64,000 nt of DNA from Roseibium suaedae (GTDB lineage Bacteria; Pseudomonadota; Alphaproteobacteria; Rhizobiales; Stappiaceae), in NCBI RefSeq assembly GCF_900142725.1, contig NZ_FRBW01000007.1:1-64000 (forward strand). The letters run 5' to 3'. The notes below the pieces were generated by a model. The model made no database searches, was not told the DNA's origin, and saw only the letters and a list, made by a program, of their open reading frames with translations. A program made the position numbers and the translations under genes. How positions within the stretch are numbered: the stretch's first letter is position 1; each line of letters begins with the position of its first letter. Shown piece by piece: positions 35,643 through 43,702 of the stretch.

Positions 35643-38129
35643 TTACCAGGTGTATTTCAGCGTGCCATAGATCGTCCGGCCTTCGCCCCAGTAGCAGCCA
35701 GTCGAGCCGATACAGGAAGAGACGTATTTCTTGTCGAAGATATTGCTGAAATTCACGGAAGCCTTGAGGCCTTCCAGCCTCGGCTCCGCCTTGCCGAAGT
35801 CATAGCGCACAGCGGCATCGAAGAGCGTGTAGCCAGGAACATCGAAGACATTGGCATTGTCGCCGAAAGTCTGGCCGACGTAGCGTGTCCCGGCACCAAA
35901 GCTCAAACCGCCCCAGGGGGTGTCGGACAGGACGCTATAATCAAGCCAGAGTGCGGCCTGATGTTCGGGAACGAAGGCAAGGCGGTTGCCCTTGTTGCTG
36001 ACACCGCTGGCGTTGGCGTTGTCGCTGGTGATTTCACTGTCCGTATAGGCGTAGGAGGCAATAACCGAGAATGCATCGGTGATTTCAGCCTTGCCTTCAA
36101 ACTCCAGTCCACGCATGCGCACTTCGCCGGTCTGCACCTTGAAGCTGGTATTGGCCGGGTCCGGCGTCAGGACATTCTGTTGGGTCAGTTGGTAGGCGGA
36201 CAGCGTCACGAAGCTGTTCATGCCTTCCGGCTGGAACTTCACACCGACTTCAAACTGTTCCCCCGTTGTCGGATCGAAGGCAACGCCGTTTCTGTCGGTT
36301 CCGCTCGCGGGATTGAACGAGGTGGAGTAGCTGGCATAGGGGGAAATGCCGTTGTCGAAATTGTAGACCAGTCCCGCGCGCCAGGTGAACTTGCCGTCGG
36401 TCTGATTGACGCTGGTGTCTGCGCTACTGGTGCGATTACGGGTATCTGTGTTGGCCCAGTCGTAGCGGCCGCCGAAGGTGAAGACCAGCTTGTCCCACTC
36501 GATCTGGTCCTGCGCATAGATGCCGATCTGTGACCGTTCCTGATCGATCCGCAACGCGGTTGCCGGCCGGGTGATGCTGGTCGCGCCATAGACCGGATTA
36601 TAGACGTTGAACGGCGTATAGATCACCGAAAGGGCGGATTCCTCGAACTGGCTGTCCTCAAAGGAATAGTCCACTCCGAGGAGGGCCGTATGGGCCGCAG
36701 ATCCGGTCGAGAACCGGGCAATTGCCTGATTGTCGACGGTGAAAAGGCGCGAGCTCTCCGGGAAGGCCCAGGCGTAGCGGTACAGGGAGGAAGGATCGCA
36801 GGACGCCGCGGACAGGCAAAAGGCCTGAACGCGCTGGGTGTCCGTATCGACATAGCCGTAACGCAGGTTCTGCTTCACGGTCCATACCTCGTCGAATTCA
36901 TGGCTGAATTCATATCCAAGGAAGGCCTGCTCATTCTGGAACCGGTCATAATCCGGTTCGCCGAGAAACGCATTGCGCGGCAATTCGCCAAAAACGCTCG
37001 TGTAGAGCGTACCGTTTGCCGTCAGGGCCGGTGCACCGCCACCGCCCGGTGAATCGATGTTCTGATATTCGCCGAGAACTGTCAGAGAGGTGCTGTCATT
37101 CGGCTTGTAGGTGAAGGATGGGGCAATGTAGCCTTTCTTCTCCTCGACATAGTCGTATTGTGTGTCGCTCAGGCGGCCGACGCCCACCAGACGGTAGAGC
37201 AGCGTGCCTTCCTCATTGACCTTCCCACCCAGGTCAAAGGCGGCCTGGAACCGGTTGTGGCTGCCGTATTGCAGCTCGATTTCCCGGATTTCCTCTTCCT
37301 GCGGGCGCTTGCTGACCATGTTCAGCATGCCGCCGGGGAGCCCCTGACCGTAGAGGACCGAAGCTGGACCCTTCATCACTTCCGCGCGCTCGAGGCCATA
37401 GGGCTCGATTTTGGGCTGGGCATATCCGCGTGCGCCGAAGGGAAGACGGAGACCATTGAGATAGCGTCCGGGCACGAACCCGCGGACGGTCAGCCAGTCA
37501 TGACGGACATCCGTGTCAGAATACTGGGCAACAACGCCTGGAGTATAGCGAAGAACCTGCGTGACTGTGGCAGCTCCCTGGGCTTCCATCTGGTCGCGGG
37601 TCACCACATTGACGGCCTGCGGCGTGTTCTTCAGCGAAGTGCCGGTTTTGGAAGCTGTCGCGCTTTGTGTGGCGATGATGCCGTCCACCGGTCCCCAGGC
37701 GTTCTCGCCCTGAACCGCGATGGCATCCAGCTGGGTGGATCCATCATCCGGAACCGCGCCATTTGCAGCATGCGGAGCCGATATCGCGACTGTGGTTGCA
37801 TTGGGGAACGAAAAGGTGAGGCCGGAACCTGCGAGAATTTCCGCCAGCGCCTGCTCGCGGGTCGCGGACCCGGAGAAGCCGGGAGAGGTCTTTCCGGAGG
37901 CCGCAGAAGACAGGTAGGTCACCTGCAAGCCGGCCTGGCGACCGAAAGCGGTCAAGGCACGATGGAGAGGCCCTGCAGGCACGGAATAGGCTGCCACCGC
38001 CTGGCTTTGCGCCAAAGCGGGAGCCGAAATCATAACCAGGCTGGAGCCCAAGCTGCTCGACAGGACCAGCGCCGATGCCAGCGCTTTGCTCTTGCGATTG
38101 AAAACTGAAGTGCGTTTGCGGTGCCCCAT
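35643..38129 (-). CDS. TonB-dependent ferric-siderophore receptor with N-terminal STN signalling domain
   Basis: An 828-residue outer-membrane receptor. After a signal peptide (ALVLSSSLGSSLVMISAPALAQ) comes an STN domain (YSVPAGPLHRALTAFGRQAGLQVTYLSSAASGKTSPGFSG), which contacts the FecR-type anti-sigma regulator. The plug follows (NTPQAVNVVTRDQMEAQGA, ERAEVMKGPASVLYGQGLPGGMLNMVSKRP), then a beta-barrel ending GEGRTIYGTLKYTW with the final aromatic residue. The length, ferrichrome/ferrioxamine-like plug and linkage to fhuDB suggest a hydroxamate siderophore. The ATG has AAGG at suitable spacing; the frame stays open far upstream without a better start. Confidence 0.93.
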   Translation of the reverse strand: MGHRKRTSVFNRKSKALASALVLSSSLGSSLVMISAPALAQSQAVAAYSVPAGPLHRALTAFGRQAGLQVTYLSSAASGKTSPGFSGSATREQALAEILAGSGLTFSFPNATTVAISAPHAANGAVPDDGSTQLDAIAVQGENAWGPVDGIIATQSATASKTGTSLKNTPQAVNVVTRDQMEAQGAATVTQVLRYTPGVVAQYSDTDVRHDWLTVRGFVPGRYLNGLRLPFGARGYAQPKIEPYGLERAEVMKGPASVLYGQGLPGGMLNMVSKRPQEEEIREIELQYGSHNRFQAAFDLGGKVNEEGTLLYRLVGVGRLSDTQYDYVEEKKGYIAPSFTYKPNDSTSLTVLGEYQNIDSPGGGGAPALTANGTLYTSVFGELPRNAFLGEPDYDRFQNEQAFLGYEFSHEFDEVWTVKQNLRYGYVDTDTQRVQAFCLSAASCDPSSLYRYAWAFPESSRLFTVDNQAIARFSTGSAAHTALLGVDYSFEDSQFEESALSVIYTPFNVYNPVYGATSITRPATALRIDQERSQIGIYAQDQIEWDKLVFTFGGRYDWANTDTRNRTSSADTSVNQTDGKFTWRAGLVYNFDNGISPYASYSTSFNPASGTDRNGVAFDPTTGEQFEVGVKFQPEGMNSFVTLSAYQLTQQNVLTPDPANTSFKVQTGEVRMRGLEFEGKAEITDAFSVIASYAYTDSEITSDNANASGVSNKGNRLAFVPEHQAALWLDYSVLSDTPWGGLSFGAGTRYVGQTFGDNANVFDVPGYTLFDAAVRYDFGKAEPRLEGLKASVNFSNIFDKKYVSSCIGSTGCYWGEGRTIYGTLKYTW

Positions 38130-38269
38130 TGCCCTATGACCTTCCAAAACTTTGTATTTCCTGAGGGGAGCAGGCCGCGATGCGTGCCGCGTTTTCTCTG
38201 TCCCTGGTTCTGTTACAAACGGGGCAGAGGAATTTTCACTTTTTAACTCAAGTTTTTTGGAGGGTTTTT

Positions 38270-39232
38270 TCAGAGAGGCGAAATCACCGTGATCAGCGAC
38301 GCGACCTTGCGGACGTGTGCTCCTGTCGGATGCACGACCGCTTCCAATGTCCGCATCGGATCGGTGAGATCGAAAATGCCGCTGACGCGCAGATTGGCCA
38401 CTGTCGGGTCCGCAAAGATGATGCGTCCGGGCAGCCAGCGTCCAATCCGTGCCACAAGCGCAGCAACGGTCAGATCGTCGGCGATGATCAGCTTGTCGCG
38501 CCATGAGCCGATCTGTCCGCTTTCCCGCTCGCCCCGGTCAACACGGCCCGTTGAGGTGTCAACGGCAACCCATTGCCCCTGGTCCAGTGCCACATTGTCG
38601 GACAGCAGGGCCTGAGAGGCACTGACCTCAACCGATCCGCGGTCGACTGCCACAGTCACAAGACCGGCATCATTCGAGACATCGAAAGCCGTCCCGACGG
38701 CCCTTGCACTGACAGTGCCGCAGGAGACGGCAAAGGGGCGGGCCGTGTCCTTGGCCACTTCAAAGAACGCCATTCCGGAGAGCAGACTGACTTGCCGGAA
38801 TGCCTCCTGAAAATGGAGGGCGATGGCACTGTCGGGTCCCAGCGTTGCAATGCTTCCATCCGGCAGGGGGATCCTTCGGATCTCGCCCTTTCCGGTCCGG
38901 TGGTCGGCGCGGGCGTCCAGGATCATCCCCGGACCAAAGGCATATCCCGCAGTCCCGATCCCCAGTACCGACACACCACCGACCAGCAGCTTGCGCCGTG
39001 TGAGGCCAAGGCTGTCCCGCCGTTCGAGGCGCCGCTGTTCATTCAGGATCTTGCCCGAAGCACCATGGGCGCGCGACACGCGGGTCCAGATTTGCTCATG
39101 CAAGGGGCTGCGGCCGCGCCAGGCGCGGATCAGTTCATCCGACACGGGATTGTCGGGGTCGCCCTGGAACCGGATGATCAGATCGATCGCTTCATCCAGC
39201 AAACGCGCCTGATCTGATGGGGTTTCGTTCAT
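38270..39232 (-). CDS. FecR-family anti-sigma/sigma-regulator
   Basis: A 320-residue single-pass inner-membrane protein. The cytoplasmic N-terminus has the DUF4880-type helix block (LLDEAIDLIIRFQGDPDNPVSDELIRAWRGRSPLHEQIWTRV), then a membrane segment (RRKLLVGGVSVLGIGTAGYAFG), then the periplasmic FecR domain (GEIRRIPLPDGSIATLGPDSAIALHF, VSARAVGTAFDVS). It relays receptor occupancy, through the STN domain, to the sigma factor encoded just upstream. It sits between the sigma factor and the receptor, the standard order. Confidence 0.92.
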   Translation of the reverse strand: MNETPSDQARLLDEAIDLIIRFQGDPDNPVSDELIRAWRGRSPLHEQIWTRVSRAHGASGKILNEQRRLERRDSLGLTRRKLLVGGVSVLGIGTAGYAFGPGMILDARADHRTGKGEIRRIPLPDGSIATLGPDSAIALHFQEAFRQVSLLSGMAFFEVAKDTARPFAVSCGTVSARAVGTAFDVSNDAGLVTVAVDRGSVEVSASQALLSDNVALDQGQWVAVDTSTGRVDRGERESGQIGSWRDKLIIADDLTVAALVARIGRWLPGRIIFADPTVANLRVSGIFDLTDPMRTLEAVVHPTGAHVRKVASLITVISPL

Positions 39233-39323
39233 CTCATCTCATCTTGAGGACCTGGTGACGTCACCCGCCTCTGGTAGGTACTACAATCTGGCTGCCAGAA
39301 TTTTCACCTTCCGGCGCCGGAAA

Positions 39324-39827
39324 TCAGGAAACGTCCACGTGCAGGACCAGGTGACGATAGGCGTCGCGGATGAGTGCCCAGGCCCGTGTGGTGGAAATTC
39401 CGAGTTCTTCGGCCACTTCGGCAATGGTCCGCTCTCCCAGCCGGTGCATCTCGAAGGCCCGCCGCGTGCGATCGGGAAGCTCGGACAGAACCTTGTGGGT
39501 CTGAACCAGACATTGCCGGGAATAGACGATTTTTTCCGGCGAAGGCGCAGGATCAGCCAGATTGATGGCTGCCTCGTCGTCAAGCGGAACGGTCTTGATG
39601 AGGGCTTCACGCCGCTGGTGATTGATCCCGTGATTGCGGGCTGCCCGGTACAGATAGGCCTTGGGATTGTGCGTTTCGGACGCCTGCCCAGGGGGAGAGG
39701 CGATCACCCGCACGAAAACGTCCTGAGTGAGATCCGCTGCCGTTTCCGCGCTGAGGCCATTGCGGCGCAAGGACTTAGCAATGCCAAGGGAATGCCGCCG
39801 GAAGAGCTTTTGTATGTCCCAGGTCAT
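39324..39827 (-). CDS. ECF RNA polymerase sigma factor (FecI-like)
   Basis: A 167-residue sigma-70 family ECF factor. Region 2 includes AETAADLTQDVFVRVIASPP and NPKAYLYRAARNHGINHQRR; region 4 reads LSELPDRTRRAFEMHRLGERTIAEVAEELGISTTRAWALIRDAYRHL with its helix-turn-helix. The arrangement sigma-FecR-receptor makes it the likely activator of the siderophore receptor operon. The ATG chosen has a weak ribosome-binding site, and upstream in-frame starts would add a non-conserved, arginine-rich extension. Confidence 0.9.
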   Translation of the reverse strand: MTWDIQKLFRRHSLGIAKSLRRNGLSAETAADLTQDVFVRVIASPPGQASETHNPKAYLYRAARNHGINHQRREALIKTVPLDDEAAINLADPAPSPEKIVYSRQCLVQTHKVLSELPDRTRRAFEMHRLGERTIAEVAEELGISTTRAWALIRDAYRHLVLHVDVS

Positions 39828-40281
39828 GAGGCGCTGCTGTTCCGCACAGAGTTCGCGCCGTGATCTGGAACCTGGACTTGCCAAGCAGGGCGATCGGAGA
39901 AAGGGATTGAACGGCACACGGCAACGAACTCGCAACAGTCAAGGCGACAGAATAAAACTTGTATATAAAACTCATATTAATGTCTCGCCGCATGCGCAAG
40001 CTGAAACAGAAGGAAATGCGGACGCGCGCCGCCGATCGCGGTTTGCGAAAGGTCCAAGGTCACCAGGGTGTTGAAGGTTTGAGGAAACCCAAGGGGGCAG
40101 CTCTAACCGTGGCTTTCGGGAAAAGTCTCTTGGAATGTCCGATACACAAAGGGCCGGCCAATGCATTGGCCAGCCCTTCGATGCCGTCAGGTGGAAACTC
40201 GCTAAAATAAAACTAAAATATGAAATAGTGCGGCAGCCATGTGCGGGGTGGCGGCTACCGGCCGTTGAAATGCCCTAAAAT
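39828..40281. other. Intergenic region upstream of the sigma factor
   Basis: About 450 bases without a supported gene. The part near 39950-39985 is AT-rich (AAAACTTGTATATAAAACTC) and may hold the sigma-factor promoter, which reads leftward. The terminator-like stem at 40149-40178 is listed separately. Confidence 0.4.
40149..40178 (-). terminator. Strong hairpin, probable terminator of the small-protein gene
   Basis: AAGGGCCGGCCAATG pairs with CATTGGCCAGCCCTT with a single mismatch and no unpaired loop beyond the turn; its centre, GGCCAATGCATTGGCC, is a perfect palindrome. On the minus strand the stem is followed by TTTGTG. It lies about 100 bases beyond the stop of the minus-strand small protein. 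Confidence 0.6.
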
Positions 40282-40518
40282 TCAGTCCTGAGCCGGCATA
40301 CCGACGGTCAGGGGAGTGATCTTGGCCTTGAGGGCCATGTTCATCTCCTTTGAATCTTCATCCAGCGCGTTCAGGGCCAGATCAAGCAGATAGGCACAGA
40401 ACACCCGTCCGTCTTTTTCAGCCTCGCGCTTGGTGAAGAAAATCATGCGCTTCAGCGTCTCATCCGCAGATTCGATGTCGCCGGTTTTGATCGTATCGCT
40501 AGCAGGCGAATTGGACAT
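40282..40518 (-). CDS. Small hypothetical protein at the edge of the YcaO/NHLP locus
   Basis: A 78-residue soluble protein, MSNSPASDTIK..., mostly helical and charged, with one cysteine in RVFCAYLLDLALNALDEDS. No signal peptide and no recognised domain. The YLLDLALNAL stretch loosely resembles YLLEIGRRAL in the NHLP-like protein 2.7 kb away, which may be coincidence. It is divergent from the BTAD regulator gene, with 230 bases of promoter DNA between them, so it is a candidate target of that regulator. GATGGG lies 8 bases before the ATG. Confidence 0.6.
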   Translation of the reverse strand: MSNSPASDTIKTGDIESADETLKRMIFFTKREAEKDGRVFCAYLLDLALNALDEDSKEMNMALKAKITPLTVGMPAQD

Positions 40519-40712
40519 GAAAGACACCCATCTTTTTCAAGTTCTTTGAAAACACCCGGATATTTCCGGTTGTATAAATTTGCGTCGGAGTTCGAAAATG
40601 GCCTCGTTTCGATCTCCAGCATTAAACGCATTGTCAAACATCGGTACAGTGCGTGAAAATAGCGTGATAAACAGAGTCTGAAATCAAGCCCGGACTGGTA
40701 TACTAGGTTAAC

Positions 40713-40738
40713 AGACAGGCAAAATCATGTCCCTGTCT
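40713..40738 (+). promoter_or_regulatory. Inverted repeat in the leader of the BTAD regulator gene
   Basis: AGACAGG and CCTGTCT are perfect inverted copies separated by 12 bases, just before the start codon of the regulator. A -10-like TATACT lies at about 40699. The repeat could be an operator for autoregulation or an RNA stem near the ribosome-binding site. Confidence 0.4.
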
Positions 40739-40752
40739 TTCTGGGGTTCAGC

Positions 40753-42741
40753 ATGGCCGAGGCCTTCAAACTCAAGACATTCGGCGTTCCGGAGCTGACA
40801 TTGGCTTGCGGCCGGCCAATGCCGATGGCTACGCGCAAGTCATTGGCAATTCTTGCTTTTCTGTCAAGGTGCCAAGGCGGGGTCGCGACCCGGGAAAAGC
40901 TTGCTGATCTCTTCTGGAGTGCGGCGGAAAGAGAGAAGGCTGCCCAGTCGCTGCGGCAGGCGCTCCGGCAGATCAAGGTGGTCGCTCCAAGGGAAACTCC
41001 ACTCGTTGTTCCAGCGGATAAAAATCACCTTGCTCTAAACTCCGGGGTCATTTCGACGGATGTGGCGAGAGTAGAGGAATTGCTCCGTTCTGGCCGCGCC
41101 TCTGATTTCCAGCAGGCGAGTAAACTCGTTACCGGGCCGTTCCTCAGCGGATTCGAGACGATCGATTCCCACTTTGCCGACTGGTTGCTGATCGAGCGGC
41201 GGCGTGTCGAGGACCATCTGATTGCCCAGACGCTGAAGGTTCTCAATGACGCCCGGCTGGCGGAGCCCTCTCCCCGGATTGAAGCGGGAGCCCGTTTCAT
41301 TCTTCAGATCGATGCCAGCAACGAACAGGCCCATCAGATTCTGATTCAGGCCTTGCTGGTTGGCGGGCGGCGGACCGAGGCGGAACAGCAGCTTGAGATC
41401 TGCAAGGCGGAACTCAAGGCAGCCCTGGATGCAGTGCCGGAGGCGGCGACCCTTGCCTTGCTGGAGATTGGTTCCGGCGCCTTGCAGCAGTCTCAGCCCT
41501 CAGAGCGGCCCTATGCCATGGCGGGAGCGCTGATTGGCGAGAGCGCCGATGCGGTGCAATTGCCGGAACTGACAATCGTGCAACTGGGGAATGGGGCAAG
41601 CCAGTCGCCGTATGCCCTGTCGGCGCTAGATGAAATCCGGACCTCTCTGGCTGCCTACCGAAACCTTGATCTTTATGATCAGTCTCTTGTCGGGGGCAAT
41701 GGTGCCAATGTGGAACTGACGCGGGTTGAGGCGGGGGAGTTGGGAAGTTTCCTCCTGCGCTTCCGGCACGATCCCTTCACGGACTGCCTCTATCTGCAGC
41801 TTGAGCGCCGGGATACTGGTCGTGTCCAGTTCAATGAGGTGATTGATCTGGAGCGCATCCGATCCATCGATGATTTGAAATCATCGTGCTTCCAGGCGGT
41901 TGACCGGATTCAGGGGCATATTATCGGCCGGTTGCGCTCCCGCCCGGGCGTTACCCCTTTCAGCCGCTGGTGTCAGGCTGAAGCCCTGCTGTGGGAGTTC
42001 AGTCTCAGCTCGGATCAACGGGCCTTGAAGATCCTGGATGAACTGATGTCGGAACATCCATCCTTCTCCTTGCCCCATGCAGGCAAGACCTCCGTCCTTC
42101 TCAAGCGGCTGATGTATTATCCGCTCGCTGCCGGCGGTGTGGTTTGCCCGGAAGATGCGGTGGACAGTGGCTCGCGGGCCGTGCTGCTTGATCCGTGGCA
42201 GGTTCTTGCCCAGCGGATCAGCGGGTGGGCGCTGACAGTGGCGGGCAGGGCGAGCGAGGCGCGGAAGTCCTTCGCGGAAGCGGAGCGGCTCAATCCGCGC
42301 GATCCTTTCAATCTCATGTCGGTTGCGGAAGGCTATGGCTTCATCGGAGATCTGGACCGGGCGCGGCAGCTTGCCGACAGCGCCCTGTCAAAGGTTTCCG
42401 CTGCGCCGCGTGTCTTTTACGAATATATGGGCAACATCCATTTCTCGACCGGCGACTATGGTCAGGCAGCAGATTTGCTGAGCCGGGCGCCAAGCGACAG
42501 CATTGTCGCTCTGGTGACGCGTATTTCCGCCTTGCTGAAACAGGGGAACGGTTCAGAGGCCCAGCGGGTTCTGGAGCAATTGAAGTCCCGAGCCCTTTCC
42601 AGATTGCCCAATGCCGTTCCGGCAAACCATGAAATCGTCCGGACCTGGCTCCATCACACGAACATGTATCAGGATCCGGCAGCAAGAGCGGCCTATGCTG
42701 CTGGTGGCAGTTTTGTCTTGTCCAATCTCAATTTCAATTGA
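40753..42741 (+). CDS. BTAD/SARP-type transcriptional activator with C-terminal TPR-like region
   Basis: A 662-residue cytoplasmic regulator. It starts with a winged-helix (Trans_reg_C-like) DNA-binding domain (FKLKTFGVPELTLACGRPMPMATRKSLAILAFLSR, about residues 5-95), followed by a bacterial transcriptional activator (BTAD) helical domain (FLSGFETIDSHFADWLLIERRRVEDHLIAQ to EQQLEICKAELKAALDAVPE, about 130-240). The C-terminal part (about 390-640) is made of helical repeats of TPR type (ARKSFAEAERLNPRDPFNLMSVAEGYGFIGDLDRARQLAD). Such proteins often activate secondary-metabolite or export genes. Its 3' end overlaps the second NHLP-like gene by 8 bases, tail to tail. It is the only regulator next to the YcaO locus and its likely controller (inference). 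Confidence 0.82.
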   Translation: MAEAFKLKTFGVPELTLACGRPMPMATRKSLAILAFLSRCQGGVATREKLADLFWSAAEREKAAQSLRQALRQIKVVAPRETPLVVPADKNHLALNSGVISTDVARVEELLRSGRASDFQQASKLVTGPFLSGFETIDSHFADWLLIERRRVEDHLIAQTLKVLNDARLAEPSPRIEAGARFILQIDASNEQAHQILIQALLVGGRRTEAEQQLEICKAELKAALDAVPEAATLALLEIGSGALQQSQPSERPYAMAGALIGESADAVQLPELTIVQLGNGASQSPYALSALDEIRTSLAAYRNLDLYDQSLVGGNGANVELTRVEAGELGSFLLRFRHDPFTDCLYLQLERRDTGRVQFNEVIDLERIRSIDDLKSSCFQAVDRIQGHIIGRLRSRPGVTPFSRWCQAEALLWEFSLSSDQRALKILDELMSEHPSFSLPHAGKTSVLLKRLMYYPLAAGGVVCPEDAVDSGSRAVLLDPWQVLAQRISGWALTVAGRASEARKSFAEAERLNPRDPFNLMSVAEGYGFIGDLDRARQLADSALSKVSAAPRVFYEYMGNIHFSTGDYGQAADLLSRAPSDSIVALVTRISALLKQGNGSEAQRVLEQLKSRALSRLPNAVPANHEIVRTWLHHTNMYQDPAARAAYAAGGSFVLSNLNFN

Positions 42742-43090
42742 GCTGCCTGGGATGGCGCTCCTCCCGCAAGCTCTCCAAATGCGTAGAGTTTGGCCGCGTG
42801 ACATCTCCCATGAATGTCTCTGCAATGGATAGCAGATAGTCCGGGTCCTGACGGGTGAGCTTTTCCTGGTTCAGGCGCCAGGGCAGGACCACCGGTTCCT
42901 TTTCGCCAGCTTTTGTAACCGAGACCTTGAAGGTGAAGAGGCTGACTGTCTCTTCTGGCAGGCCTGCCCGGCGCAACTCCCCTGCAGGATCTGACTTCAG
43001 GCGGCGCTGTGCCTCCGGATCTGTTGCGGCCTTCGCAAGCAGTTGTCCAAGGGCAAGGATGTTCTTCTGATAGGCAGGAAAACGGGCCAT
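42734..43090 (-). CDS. NHLP-like putative RiPP precursor or leader-domain protein (longer paralogue)
   Basis: A 118-residue protein. The N-terminal half, LGQLLAKAATDPEAQRRLKSDPAGELRRAGL, matches the pattern of nitrile-hydratase-alpha-like leader peptides (helix, acidic 'DP', RLxxDP, Gly), followed by a beta-type segment that ends PVVLPWRL. The C-terminal part carries QDPDYLLSIAETFMG and then a polar tail DVTRPNSTHLESLREERHPRQLN. The tail has Ser and Thr but no Cys, so an azole core from Cys is excluded. The block from the leader proline to the DYLL motif aligns without gaps with the neighbouring 89-residue protein. GGGAG lies 9 bases before the ATG. Whether it is a precursor or a leader-like accessory protein is open. 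Confidence 0.65.
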   Translation of the reverse strand: MARFPAYQKNILALGQLLAKAATDPEAQRRLKSDPAGELRRAGLPEETVSLFTFKVSVTKAGEKEPVVLPWRLNQEKLTRQDPDYLLSIAETFMGDVTRPNSTHLESLREERHPRQLN

Positions 43091-43116
43091 CACATTTACT
43101 CCCGGCGGAAGATTGA

Positions 43117-43167
43117 TCCGGCGCACGCCGGAAGAGCGGCAGAGCCCGAGTTTTTCGGGCGCTGCCG
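43117..43167 (-). promoter_or_regulatory. Two hairpins between the paired NHLP-like genes
   Basis: On the minus strand the 94-base gap holds a 13-base stem (CGGCAGCGCCCGA with TCGGGCTCTGCCG, one mismatch, at 43137-43167), then a perfect seven-base stem (TCCGGCG/CGCCGGA at 43117-43132) just before the second ribosome-binding site. There is no T-run. They would lower expression of the second gene relative to the first or protect the upstream message. Confidence 0.55.
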
Positions 43168-43184
43168 TTCTGGAGAGCAGAAAG

Positions 43185-43454
43185 TTATTCCGGCAGGATG
43201 TCGTACATGCAGTTGCCGAGGGCGCGGCGGCCGATTTCGAGCAGATAGTCTTCGTCGCCGCTGGCAATGCGGGCATCATCCAGATCAGCCGGAACGACCA
43301 GGTGGACTGTGTCTGCAGTGTCTGCCAGAACAGTGAGGCGGCCGTCAGCCGAAAGATGGTCAACCAGAGCAGCGCGTTCTGAACTGTCCTGGATCATCGC
43401 GCCCATGGTGGCTGCAAACTCAAGCTTTTCGGTGGTGGAATGAACCGTAGACAT
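43185..43454 (-). CDS. NHLP-like putative RiPP precursor (shorter paralogue, Cys-containing tail)
   Basis: An 89-residue protein, MSTVHSTTEKLEFAATMGAM... . The segment LTVLADTADTVHLVVPADL is typical of the end of nitrile-hydratase-leader-like (NHLP) peptides. Then comes GDEDYLLEIGRRALG, shared in position with the downstream paralogue, and a short tail NCMYDILPE. If cleavage follows the ALG, the core would be about nine residues with one Cys. It is the promoter-proximal gene of the pair, divergent from the YcaO gene, with GAGG 8 bases upstream of the ATG. It could instead be a non-modified leader-domain protein. Confidence 0.65.
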   Translation of the reverse strand: MSTVHSTTEKLEFAATMGAMIQDSSERAALVDHLSADGRLTVLADTADTVHLVVPADLDDARIASGDEDYLLEIGRRALGNCMYDILPE

Positions 43455-43566
43455 GATGATACCTCGCATAAACTGTGTGAAATTGGTTGTATTTTATTAA
43501 AAAGATGAATTTCTGCGCTTTCTAAACTTTCGGCAGAAAGTCATTCTTTTGAGAAGCGATGTTTTT

Positions 43567-43579
43567 AGTTTTGAAAACT
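43567..43579. promoter_or_regulatory. Palindrome in the divergent promoter of the YcaO locus
   Basis: AGTTTTGAAAACT is a perfect 13-base palindrome in an AT-rich 250-base region between the divergent NHLP-like and YcaO genes. A wider inverted pair TTTCTGC/GCAGAAA (43510-43539) lies next to it, and a similar GTTCTTTGAAAAC appears upstream of the small protein near 40543. It is a candidate operator for the BTAD regulator. Confidence 0.4.
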
Positions 43580-43702
43580 TCTAAATAAGCATCGTTTCGT
43601 CACTTAAATACTTTGATCGCCGGTTGTGAAAATCAATGAATTTATGGGAGCCAACTGGGGGTGCAATCCAGAGTGGTTGCCGGGTGTGGACAAGGAAAAG
43701 AG

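Noticed and set aside
38130..38504. Long upstream extension of the TonB receptor frame
   Set aside because: It is rich in Arg, Ser and Cys, overlaps the FecR gene on the same strand in another frame, and precedes a good signal peptide with its own ribosome-binding site.
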